From positions 1 through 64,000 of the forward strand of contig NZ_JAGIBD010000013.1 of NCBI RefSeq assembly GCF_017744555.1: a DNA stretch of 64,000 nucleotides, read 5' to 3'. This stretch comes from Cellulomonas sp. Its GTDB lineage: Bacteria; Actinomycetota; Actinomycetes; Actinomycetales; Cellulomonadaceae. Each line of letters starts with the position of its first letter. Within the stretch, counting starts at the first letter, position 1. Below, one piece after another: positions 31,206 through 38,495 of this stretch. The notes beneath the pieces are model-generated. The model was given only the letters and a program-made list of their open reading frames with translations, was not told the origin of the DNA and did not search any database. The position numbers and the translations under genes were made by a program.

Positions 31206-34019
31206 ATGCGTGTCCCCGTCCATCCACCCCGGGAGGCCGAGGCGTCGACGCGCCGCGCCGCCCGCGCCACCCGGGCTTCCCGCGCCACCGGCGTCGCCGG
31301 GCTCGCCGCGGTCGTCGCCGCCGGCCTCGTCCCTGCGGTGCTCGCCGGCGCGTCGCCCGCCACGGCCGCCGCCCCCGCGTACAGCTGGGGCAACGTCGAG
31401 ATCGTCGGCGGCGGGTTCGTCCCCGGCATCGTCTACAACCAGTCGGAGAAGGGGCTGGTCTACGCCCGCACCGACATCGGCGGCGCCTACCGGCTCGACC
31501 AGACGACGAAGCGCTGGGTGCCCCTGCTCGACAGCGTCGGCTGGGACGACTGGGGTCACAACGGCGCGCTCAGCCTCGCGACCGACCCGATCGACCCCGA
31601 CAACGTGTACGTCGCCGCCGGGATGTACACGAACAGCTGGGACCCGAACAACGGCGCGATCCTGCGGTCGTCGGACCGTGGCGCGACGTGGAAGAAGACC
31701 GCACTGCCGTTCAAGGTCGGCGGCAACATGCCCGGCCGCGGCATGGGCGAGCGCCTGCAGATCGACCCCAACGACAACCGTGTCCTGTACTTCGGCACCG
31801 AGGGCGGCAACGGCCTGTGGCGGAGCACCGACTCGGGCGTCACGTGGGCCAAGGTCAGCTCGTTCCCGAACGCCGGGAACTACGTCGCCGACCCCAGCGA
31901 CCCGAACGGCTACCTCACGAGCAACCAGGGCGTCGTGTGGGTCACGTTCGACCCGACGAGCGGGACGAAGGGGTCGCCGACCAAGACGATCTACGTCGGC
32001 GTCGCCGACAAGGCGAACAGCGTCTACCGGTCCACCGACGCGGGCGCCACGTGGTCGCGCGTCGCGGGCCAGCCGACCGGCTTCATCCCGCACAAGGGCG
32101 TGTTCGACGCCAAAGGCAAGCAGCTGTACATCGCGACGAGCGACACCGGCGGCCCGTACGACGGCGGCCACGGCGACCTCTGGCGGCTCGACCAGGCGAC
32201 CGGCACGTGGACGAACATCTCGCCGCTGCCGTCGACCAGCAGCGACCAGTACTACGGCTACAGCGGCCTGACCATCGACCGCCAGCACCCCGACACGATC
32301 ATGGCCGTCACGCAGATCTCCTGGTGGCCGGACATCATCGTCTACCGGTCCACCGACCGCGGAGCCACGTGGTCGCGCATCTGGGACTTCAACGGGTACC
32401 CGAGCCGCACCGACCGGTACACGCAGGACATCTCCGGTGCGCCGTGGCTCGACTTCGGCAAGCAGGCCGTCGCACCCGAGACGAGCCCCAAGCTCGGCTG
32501 GATGACGGAGTCGTTCGAGATCGACCCGTTCGACTCGAACAGCTTCCTGTACGGCACGGGCGCGACCATCTACGGCGGGTCCAACCTCACGGCCTGGGAC
32601 ACCGGCGGCAAGGTGGCCATCGGCGTCAAGGCGCAGGGCCTCGAGGAGACGGCCGTGCTCGACCTCGCCGCTCCCCCGGGCTCGACCGAGCTGCTGTCGG
32701 CGCTCGGCGACATCGCCGGGTTCGTGCACACCGACATCACGAAGGTGCCGTCGAAGTCGATCGGCAACGTGCCTGTGCACTCCTCCGAGCTCGGCATCGA
32801 CTTCGCCGAGAAGGCGCCCGCGACGATGGTCCGGGTCGGGAACGCCGACGCCGGCGTGTCCCGGATCGGCGTCTCCACCTCGGGCGGCAGCTCGTGGTGG
32901 GCCGGTCAGGAGCCGCCGGGCGTGACGGGAGCCGGCACGGTCGCGATGGCCGCCGACGGCAGCCGGATCGTGTGGAGCCCGACCGGCGCCGGCGTCTACG
33001 TCTCGACGACGTTCGGGTCCAGCTGGACGAAGGCGACCGGAGTCCCCGTCGGGGCGCGCGTGGAGTCGGACCGCGTCAACCCGCTGAAGTTCTACGCGTG
33101 GTCGGGCGGCACGTTCTACTCCTCGACCGACGGCGGCGCGACGTTCACCGCCTCCGCGGCGACCGGCCTGCCCACGGGGGCCGCCCGGTTCGGGGCGGTG
33201 TTCGGCCGCGAGGGCGACATCTGGCTCGCCGGCGGCGAGCCGAACGCGGCGTACGGGCTGTGGCACTCGACGAACGGTGGTGCGTCGTTCACGAAGATCA
33301 CCGGCGTCGCCGAGGCGGACACGATCGGCTTCGGCAAGGCCGCACCGGGCACGTCGTACCCCGCGCTGTACTCGTCGGCCAAGGTCGGCGGCGTGCGCGG
33401 CATCTACCGGTCGATCGACGCGGGCGCCTCGTGGGTCCGGATCAACGACGACCGGCACCAGTGGGGCCGCACGAACGAGACCATCGCCGGTGACCCCGAC
33501 GTGTACGGCCGCGTGTACGTCGGCACCAACGGACGGGGGGTGATCGTCGGCAACCTCACCGGGACGGACCCGACGACGACGCCCACACCGACCGTGACGC
33601 CCACGCCCACGCCGACGCCCACGCCGACGGTGACTCCGACGCCGACGGTCACGCCGACGCCGACGGTCACTCCGACGCCCAGCCCGACGACCACGGTCAA
33701 CCCGACGGGCTGCAAGGTCAGCTACACGACGTCGGACTGGCCGACCGGCTTCACGGCGTCCGTCAGGATCACCAACGCCGGGACGGCCGCGGTCAACGGC
33801 TGGAAGCTGACGTTCGACCTCACCGCGGGCCAGCAGGTGACGAACGGCTGGTCGGGCGTGTTCAGCCAGTCGGGGCGGACCGTCACGGTGACGAACGCAG
33901 CGTGGAACGGGACGATCGCCGGCGGCGGCAGCGTCGAGCTCGGGTTCAACGGCTCGCACACGGGTCAGAACCCGAAGGCGACGTCCTTCACTCTCAACGG
34001 CCAGGTGTGCGGCTCGTAG
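31206..34019 (+). CDS. Secreted GH74 xyloglucanase with CBM2
   Basis: A 937-residue enzyme. A long basic signal peptide (cleavage near TAAAPAYSW) precedes twin seven-bladed propellers of GH74. The catalytic aspartates are expected in ARTDIGGAYR near the start and in EIDPFDSNSFLYGTG in the middle; the Asp-box-like RSSDRGATWKK and RSTDSGVTWAK repeats recur through the fold. A Pro-Thr linker (about residues 790-835) leads to a C-terminal CBM2 (CKVSYTTSDWPTGF). It cleaves the xyloglucan backbone at the cell exterior. ATG 31206 has AAGGAG eight bases upstream. Confidence 0.95.
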   Translation: MRVPVHPPREAEASTRRAARATRASRATGVAGLAAVVAAGLVPAVLAGASPATAAAPAYSWGNVEIVGGGFVPGIVYNQSEKGLVYARTDIGGAYRLDQTTKRWVPLLDSVGWDDWGHNGALSLATDPIDPDNVYVAAGMYTNSWDPNNGAILRSSDRGATWKKTALPFKVGGNMPGRGMGERLQIDPNDNRVLYFGTEGGNGLWRSTDSGVTWAKVSSFPNAGNYVADPSDPNGYLTSNQGVVWVTFDPTSGTKGSPTKTIYVGVADKANSVYRSTDAGATWSRVAGQPTGFIPHKGVFDAKGKQLYIATSDTGGPYDGGHGDLWRLDQATGTWTNISPLPSTSSDQYYGYSGLTIDRQHPDTIMAVTQISWWPDIIVYRSTDRGATWSRIWDFNGYPSRTDRYTQDISGAPWLDFGKQAVAPETSPKLGWMTESFEIDPFDSNSFLYGTGATIYGGSNLTAWDTGGKVAIGVKAQGLEETAVLDLAAPPGSTELLSALGDIAGFVHTDITKVPSKSIGNVPVHSSELGIDFAEKAPATMVRVGNADAGVSRIGVSTSGGSSWWAGQEPPGVTGAGTVAMAADGSRIVWSPTGAGVYVSTTFGSSWTKATGVPVGARVESDRVNPLKFYAWSGGTFYSSTDGGATFTASAATGLPTGAARFGAVFGREGDIWLAGGEPNAAYGLWHSTNGGASFTKITGVAEADTIGFGKAAPGTSYPALYSSAKVGGVRGIYRSIDAGASWVRINDDRHQWGRTNETIAGDPDVYGRVYVGTNGRGVIVGNLTGTDPTTTPTPTVTPTPTPTPTPTVTPTPTVTPTPTVTPTPSPTTTVNPTGCKVSYTTSDWPTGFTASVRITNAGTAAVNGWKLTFDLTAGQQVTNGWSGVFSQSGRTVTVTNAAWNGTIAGGGSVELGFNGSHTGQNPKATSFTLNGQVCGS
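33584..33700 (+). repeat. Pro-Thr linker coding repeat in the GH74 gene
   Basis: A short-period repeat of codons for Thr-Pro with occasional Val (TPTPTVTPTP pattern), joining the GH74 and CBM2 domains. Such linkers are common in Cellulomonas glycanases and are prone to slippage in length. Confidence 0.85.
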
Positions 34020-34032
34020 CGCGCTCACCGGC

Positions 34033-34072
34033 GACTGCGGGGCGGGGTGCCACGGGCGCCCGCCCCGCAGTC
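34033..34072 (+). terminator. Terminator after the GH74 gene
   Basis: A perfect 14-bp stem (GACTGCGGGGCGGG and complement) with a 12-base loop begins 13 bases after the GH74 stop. It separates GH74 from mqo. Confidence 0.85.
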
Positions 34073-34127
34073 ATGGGACGTAACCAAGATCACATCTCCC
34101 TCGTCGTGGAGATTCTCGACGTCAACA

Positions 34128-34140
34128 TACGATCGAGATC
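34128..34140 (+). promoter_or_regulatory. Putative -10 box for a leaderless mqo transcript
   Basis: TACGAT lies 7 bases before the GTG of mqo. That spacing would place the transcript start at or next to the start codon. No Shine-Dalgarno is visible, and leaderless mRNAs are common in actinomycetes. Confidence 0.45.
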
Positions 34141-35619
34141 GTGACGGCAGCACGCAGAGACCAGGTCGACGTCGTCCTCGTCGGGGGCGGGATCATGAGC
34201 GCCACGCTCGCGGCGCTCCTCACGACGCTCGAGCCGACGTGGACCATCGAGATCCACGAGCGCCGCGGCGCCCCCGCCCAGGAGAGCTCGAACCCCTGGA
34301 ACAACGCGGGCACGGGCCACGCCGCCCTGTGCGAGCTGAACTACACGCCCGAGCGCGCCGACGGCACGATCGACATCACCAAGGCCGTCACGATCAACGA
34401 GCAGTTCGAGCTGTCCCGCGAGCTCTGGCACCACCTCGCGACGCACGACCGGCTCCCCGGCGGCACCGGCTTCCTGTCGACGACCCCGCACATGACGTTC
34501 GTCCGCGGCGAGTCCAACGTCGACTACCTGCGCCGCCGCTGGGAGACCCTGCGCCGGCACCCGCTGTTCTCGGACCTGGAGTTCAGCGCCGACCCCGCGC
34601 AGATAGCCGACTGGGCTCCCCTGCTCGTCGACGACCGCGACCCGTCCGAGGCGGTCGCCGCGACGCGCGCCCCCTCCGGCACGGACGTCGACTTCGGCGC
34701 GCTGACCCGCTCGATGCTCGAGGACGCGGTGTCGCGCGGCGCCCGTCTCGTCACCGAGAGCGAGGTCACGCGCCTGCGACGCCGGGGCGACGGCTCGTGG
34801 CGCCTCAAGGTCAAGGACCGCCGCTGGAACGGCCACCGCCGAGCGCGCACGGTCGACGCGAAGTTCGTCTTCATCGGTGCCGGAGGCGGCGCCCTCCAGC
34901 TCCTGCAGCGCTCGGGCATCCCTGAGGCCAAGGGCTTCGGCGGCTTCCCCATCAGCGGGCAGTTCCTGCGCACCACGAACCCCGAGATCGTGAAGCAGCA
35001 CCAGGCGAAGGTGTACGGCAAGGCCGACATCGGCGCGCCGCCCATGTCCGTGCCGCACCTCGACACGCGCGTGGTCGACGGCCAGACCGCCCTGATGTTC
35101 GGCCCGTACGCCGGCTGGAGCATGAAGTTCCTCAAGCACGGCTCCTGGCTCGACCTCGTGCGCTCGATCCGGCCCGGCAACGTGGTGCCGATGCTCGCCG
35201 TGGGCCTGAAGAACCTCGACCTGCTGAAGTACCTGATCGGCGAGGTCACCGCGTCGGACACCGACCGGCTGCGCACGCTGCGTGCGTTCATGCCGACGGC
35301 GCACCCCCGCGACTGGGAGCTCATCACCGCTGGTCAGCGCGTGCAGGTCATCAAGAAGCACCCGACCAAGGGCGGCGTGCTCGAGTTCGGCACCGAGCTC
35401 GTCACGGGCGCCGACGGCACGATCGCGGGCCTGCTCGGCGCGTCGCCGGGCGCCTCGACGGCCGTCGCGACCATGCTCGACCTGCTCGAGCGCTGCTTCC
35501 CGGAGCGTCAGGACGCGTGGCGTCCGCAGCTGCACGCGATGATGCCCAGCCTCGGCGGAGAGTGGGACGATTCCTTCGACCAGCTCGTCGACGACGAGGC
35601 CGTGCGCAGCGAGAGGTGA
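34141..35619 (+). CDS. mqo: Malate:quinone oxidoreductase
   Basis: A 492-residue peripheral membrane flavoprotein that oxidises malate and reduces the quinone pool, bypassing NAD malate dehydrogenase. The FAD motif is VVLVGGGIMSATLAALL; further family stretches are SSNPWNNAGTGHAALCELNYTP, TPHMTFVRG, GAGGGALQLLQ, GGFPISGQFLR, FGPYAGWSMKFLK and HPTKGGVLEFGTE. Length is standard. The GTG at 34141 has no ribosome site, which fits a leaderless mRNA. The small gene at 35622 starts 2 bases after its stop. Confidence 0.95.
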   Translation: MTAARRDQVDVVLVGGGIMSATLAALLTTLEPTWTIEIHERRGAPAQESSNPWNNAGTGHAALCELNYTPERADGTIDITKAVTINEQFELSRELWHHLATHDRLPGGTGFLSTTPHMTFVRGESNVDYLRRRWETLRRHPLFSDLEFSADPAQIADWAPLLVDDRDPSEAVAATRAPSGTDVDFGALTRSMLEDAVSRGARLVTESEVTRLRRRGDGSWRLKVKDRRWNGHRRARTVDAKFVFIGAGGGALQLLQRSGIPEAKGFGGFPISGQFLRTTNPEIVKQHQAKVYGKADIGAPPMSVPHLDTRVVDGQTALMFGPYAGWSMKFLKHGSWLDLVRSIRPGNVVPMLAVGLKNLDLLKYLIGEVTASDTDRLRTLRAFMPTAHPRDWELITAGQRVQVIKKHPTKGGVLEFGTELVTGADGTIAGLLGASPGASTAVATMLDLLERCFPERQDAWRPQLHAMMPSLGGEWDDSFDQLVDDEAVRSER

Positions 35620-35621
35620 CC

Positions 35622-35927
35622 ATGACGCCGACGGGCGAGGAGATCACGGCGTCCGTCCCGGTCAGCGCGCCCATGCGGGCCGCCAAGGTCCGTGCCGCGA
35701 CCGAGCACACCACCGTCGGCCAGGTCACCACGACGCCCGACGGGCGCGTCACCATCACGTGCGCGTGCGGCATGACCCTGACGAACGGGCCCACCTGGTC
35801 GCTCGACGAGCACATCCGGCTGCACCGGGCCGAGGCGCGGTTCCTCGCGCTGGCGGCCGTGGCGCCCGCGGGCATCCCCCGGCTCGTCGCGTGGCCGCTG
35901 GCGCAGGACGTGAGCTCCCCCGCCTGA
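35622..35927 (+). CDS. Hypothetical protein with C-x-C and H-x3-H metal-like motif
   Basis: A 101-residue protein. A central strand reads RVTITCACGMTLTNGPTWSLDEHIRLHR, with Cys-x-Cys and His-x3-His spaced like a small zinc finger. The N-terminal 35 residues are Thr/Ala-rich, and the C-terminus has one mildly hydrophobic stretch. GAGAGGTGA overlaps the mqo stop and sits just before ATG 35622, so it is probably translated with mqo. I know no family for it. Confidence 0.65.
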   Translation: MTPTGEEITASVPVSAPMRAAKVRAATEHTTVGQVTTTPDGRVTITCACGMTLTNGPTWSLDEHIRLHRAEARFLALAAVAPAGIPRLVAWPLAQDVSSPA

Positions 35928-36002
35928 CGGCCGGACGGGTCCGACCGGGTCCGTAGCGGAGAGCCGGGTCGTGCCGCCCCGTCGGTCCGTGGCGCTGCGG
36001 TG

Positions 36003-36362
36003 TCAGTGCGCGGCTGCGGCGTGCCGGTCGTCGTCCTCGTCGTGCGAGTGCGCGATCCCGAGCTCGTGCATCCGCTCGTGCTCCTCGCGGGCGGCCATCC
36101 GCGCGGCGATCCTGGCCTGCACCTCGGGGCGGCGCAGCGGCGGCAGCGACGCGGGCGGTTGCCGGCGCTCCGGGAGCTCGGCGAGCAGCCGTGCGGTGAT
36201 CGCGGCGACCTCCGCGACGGCGGCCTCGAACGGGTCGCGCGTCGCGGCGCTGAGCGTCTGGACGCCCGTCACCTTGCGCACGTACTGGCGCGACGCGGCC
36301 TCGATCTCCTCGGACGTCGCGGGCGGCTCGAGCCCGCGCAGGTTCGTGATGTTCCGGCACAT
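36003..36362 (-). CDS. DUF2277 family protein
   Basis: A 119-residue protein beginning MCRNITNLRGLEPPATSEEIEAASRQYVRKVTG, a clear match to DUF2277, where Cys2 is conserved. The rest is helical and ends in a His/Asp-rich tail (HSHDEDDDRHAAAAH) that could bind metal. The function is unknown. It lies 10 bases downstream of the alkyltransferase gene in the same direction, so it is probably the third gene of the sigma-ogt transcript. Confidence 0.85.
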   Translation of the reverse strand: MCRNITNLRGLEPPATSEEIEAASRQYVRKVTGVQTLSAATRDPFEAAVAEVAAITARLLAELPERRQPPASLPPLRRPEVQARIAARMAAREEHERMHELGIAHSHDEDDDRHAAAAH

Positions 36363-36372
36363 GGCCTCGACG

Positions 36373-36957
36373 CTACGCCGCCGCGCCGACAGCCGTCTCG
36401 AGGGCGAGCAGGGTCAGCTTGGCGTCGTCACCGCCCGCGTAGCGGCCGGGCGACCCGTCGGACCGCACGACGCGGTGGCACGGCAGCACGAGCGGCAGCG
36501 GGTTGAGCGCGCACGCCGTGCCGACCGCCCGGACCGCCCGCGGGCTGCCCGACGACGCGGCGACCTCGGCGTAGCTGGCGGTCGCTCCGTACGGGATCTC
36601 CGGCAGGTGCGACACGACCGTGCGGCGGAAGCCGCGCAGCAGCCGCAGGTCGAGCGGCACGTCGAACGTGCGTCGCCGGCCCGCGAAGTACTCGTCGAGC
36701 TCGCGCACCACGTCGTCGAACGGTGCCGCCGCCTGCAGGACCCGCGGGCTGACCGCGTCGGCCAGGGACTGCAGCACGGCGTCGTGGTCCTGCACCGCGA
36801 ACGCGACGCGGACCAGGCCCGCGGGCGTACGGGCGAGGAGCAGCGGGCCGACCGGGCTGTCGACCGTGCGGTAGGCCACGTCGAGCGTGCCGTCCGCGAG
36901 CGCCGCGGCGGCCAGGCGGGTGCGGAGGCGGGTGAGGTCGTCGTCGGTGGTGGTCAC
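36373..36957 (-). CDS. ogt: Methylated-DNA--protein-cysteine methyltransferase
   Basis: A 194-residue alkyltransferase that removes alkyl groups from O6 of guanine onto its own cysteine. The active site is VLPCHRVV; upstream comes the helix-turn-helix region GATASYAEVAASSGSPRAVRAVG (Arg finger) and downstream GRYAGGDDAKLTLLALE. The N-terminal domain is VDSPVGPLLLARTPAGLVRV. GTG 36957 overlaps the TGA of the sigma factor gene (GTGA). Confidence 0.92.
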   Translation of the reverse strand: MTTTDDDLTRLRTRLAAAALADGTLDVAYRTVDSPVGPLLLARTPAGLVRVAFAVQDHDAVLQSLADAVSPRVLQAAAPFDDVVRELDEYFAGRRRTFDVPLDLRLLRGFRRTVVSHLPEIPYGATASYAEVAASSGSPRAVRAVGTACALNPLPLVLPCHRVVRSDGSPGRYAGGDDAKLTLLALETAVGAAA

Positions 36958-37445
36958 GGTGCGGCTCCTTCCGGGGTCAGGGGGCCGGCGTAGGTGCGGC
37001 GGAGGCTGGCGACGCCGTCGGCGGCGGCGCGGCGGGCGGCGGCGGGGGTGCCGCCGAGGACGGTGGCGACCTCGTCGTAGGGCAGGCCGGCGAGGTGGTG
37101 GTAGGCGACGGCGTGGCGTTGCTTGGTGGGCAGGGCGGCGAGGGCGGCCCAGAGGTCGAGGTCGCGGCCGGCGGGGGGTGCTGTGTGCTCGGGGAGGTCG
37201 GCGACGGGGACGGCGTGGCGGGCGGCGCGGCGGACGACGTCGACGGCCTTGCGGTGGGCGATGGTGACGAGCCAGGCCTGGACGTTGGCGTCGGCGGGGA
37301 GGTCGGGGTAGGCGCGCAGTGCGGCGAGGAAGGTCTCGGACCAGGCGTCGTCGGCGTCGACGGGGCCGACGACGGCGCGGCAGACGCGCAGGACGGTGGC
37401 GCCGTGGGTGGCCACGACGCGGTCGAACGGTTCCTTCACGCTCAC
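36954..37445 (-). CDS. RNA polymerase sigma-70 family (ECF-like) factor
   Basis: A 163-residue sigma factor with region 2 (VDADDAWSETFLAALRAYPD; VQAWLVTIAHRKAVDVVRR) and region 4 (LPTKQRHAVAYHHLAGLPYDEVATVLGGTPAAARRAAADG). It has no anti-sigma gene beside it; the coupled alkyltransferase suggests control of a DNA-damage response, though that is inference. GTG 37445 lacks a good ribosome site; GTG 37439 is also possible. It is divergent from the pirin operon across 81 bases. Confidence 0.85.
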   Translation of the reverse strand: MSVKEPFDRVVATHGATVLRVCRAVVGPVDADDAWSETFLAALRAYPDLPADANVQAWLVTIAHRKAVDVVRRAARHAVPVADLPEHTAPPAGRDLDLWAALAALPTKQRHAVAYHHLAGLPYDEVATVLGGTPAAARRAAADGVASLRRTYAGPLTPEGAAP

Positions 37446-37496
37446 AGTGTGCAGACGCGCGAGGGGGTCCGGGTGTGAGGTCGGTGGCGTGGTCGT

Positions 37497-37519
37497 CTCC
37501 CGCGGGGGTGCTGCGGGAG
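37497..37519 (+). promoter_or_regulatory. Inverted repeat overlapping the pirin Shine-Dalgarno
   Basis: CTCCCGC-N9-GCGGGAG. The 3' arm contains most of the GGGAGG that serves the GTG at 37527. If it folds in the mRNA it would hide the ribosome site of the first gene of the four-gene operon. Confidence 0.45.
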
Positions 37520-37526
37520 GCAGAGT

Positions 37527-38495
37527 GTGGGCATGACGAACCTCGACACGCGTCCCGACGAGGAGGTCTGCGGTGCGGTGGTGCCGCGTGGCCCGGTCGT
37601 GGAGCGGTACGACGCCCGTGAGGTGCCGCTGGGTGGGATCCGGGCGATGCAGGTGCGGCGGACGTTGCCGCAGCGGGGTCTGCCGTTCGTGGGGGCGTGG
37701 TGCTTCCTGGACGAGTTCGGGCCGCAGCACGTGGACATGCGGGTGCTCCCCCACCCGCACACGGGGTTGCAGACGGTGACGTGGCCGGTGGCGGGCGAGA
37801 TCCGGCACCGGGACAGCGTGGGGTCGGACGTGGTGGTGCGGCCGGGGCAGCTGAACCTCATGACGGCGGGCCGGGGGGTGTCGCACTCGGAGTTCTCGCT
37901 CGGCGACGGGTCGTTCATGCACGGTGCGCAGCTGTGGGTGGCCCTTCCGGACGGGGTCGCGGACGGGCCGGCGTCGTTCCAGCAGGTCTCGGACCTGCCG
38001 GTGTGGGAGGCGCCGCGGGTGCGGGCGACGGTGATGGTGGGCGACGTGGACGGTGCGGTGTCGGCGGCGCGGGTGCACACGCCGTTGTTCGGTGCCGACG
38101 TCGTGGTCGAGCCGGGCGGTGCGGTGGAGGTGCCCGTGCGGCCGGGGTTCGAGCACGCGGTGCTCGTGCTGTCCGGTTCGGTGGAGGTCATGGGGACACC
38201 GCACGGGCCCGGCGGGTTGCTGTACCTGGGCGACGGGCGGGAGTCGGTGATGCTGCGGACGGACGGGGGCGCGCGGCTGCTGCTGCTGGGGGGCGAGCCG
38301 TTCGCGCACGACCTGGTGATGTGGTGGAACTTCGCGGGGCGGTCGCACGCGGAGATCGCGCAGGCGCGGGCGGCTTGGGAATCCCCGGACCGGGCGGACC
38401 GTTTCGGAGTCGTGGCCGGTCATGGTGGTGAGCGCATCCCTGCTCCCGAGCTGCCGAACGTGCGTCTGCAGCCGCGTCGTCGGGGGGCCGTGTGA
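37527..38495 (+). CDS. Pirin family protein
   Basis: A 322-residue double-cupin protein. The metal site motifs are LPHPHTGLQTVTW (His-x-His), the RPGQLNLMTAGRGVSHSEFS segment and HGAQLWVALP. The second cupin (ARVHTPLFGADVVVEPGGAVE) is degenerate. Pirins have quercetinase-like or regulatory roles. GTG 27527-equivalent start is the GTG at 37527, six bases after GGGAGG; an ATG at 37533 is also in frame. It heads a four-gene operon: pirin, RR-flavoprotein, CNB-kinase, UBP finger, each overlapping the next by 4 bases. Confidence 0.88.
   Translation: MGMTNLDTRPDEEVCGAVVPRGPVVERYDAREVPLGGIRAMQVRRTLPQRGLPFVGAWCFLDEFGPQHVDMRVLPHPHTGLQTVTWPVAGEIRHRDSVGSDVVVRPGQLNLMTAGRGVSHSEFSLGDGSFMHGAQLWVALPDGVADGPASFQQVSDLPVWEAPRVRATVMVGDVDGAVSAARVHTPLFGADVVVEPGGAVEVPVRPGFEHAVLVLSGSVEVMGTPHGPGGLLYLGDGRESVMLRTDGGARLLLLGGEPFAHDLVMWWNFAGRSHAEIAQARAAWESPDRADRFGVVAGHGGERIPAPELPNVRLQPRRRGAV

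Noticed and set aside
33584-33700. CRISPR-like short repeat array
   Set aside because: The period is a few bases and codes for a Pro-Thr linker in frame; there are no unique spacers.
31005-34028. A 1007-codon minus-strand frame opposite the GH74 gene
   Set aside because: The composition mirrors the GH74 codons and no domain is seen.
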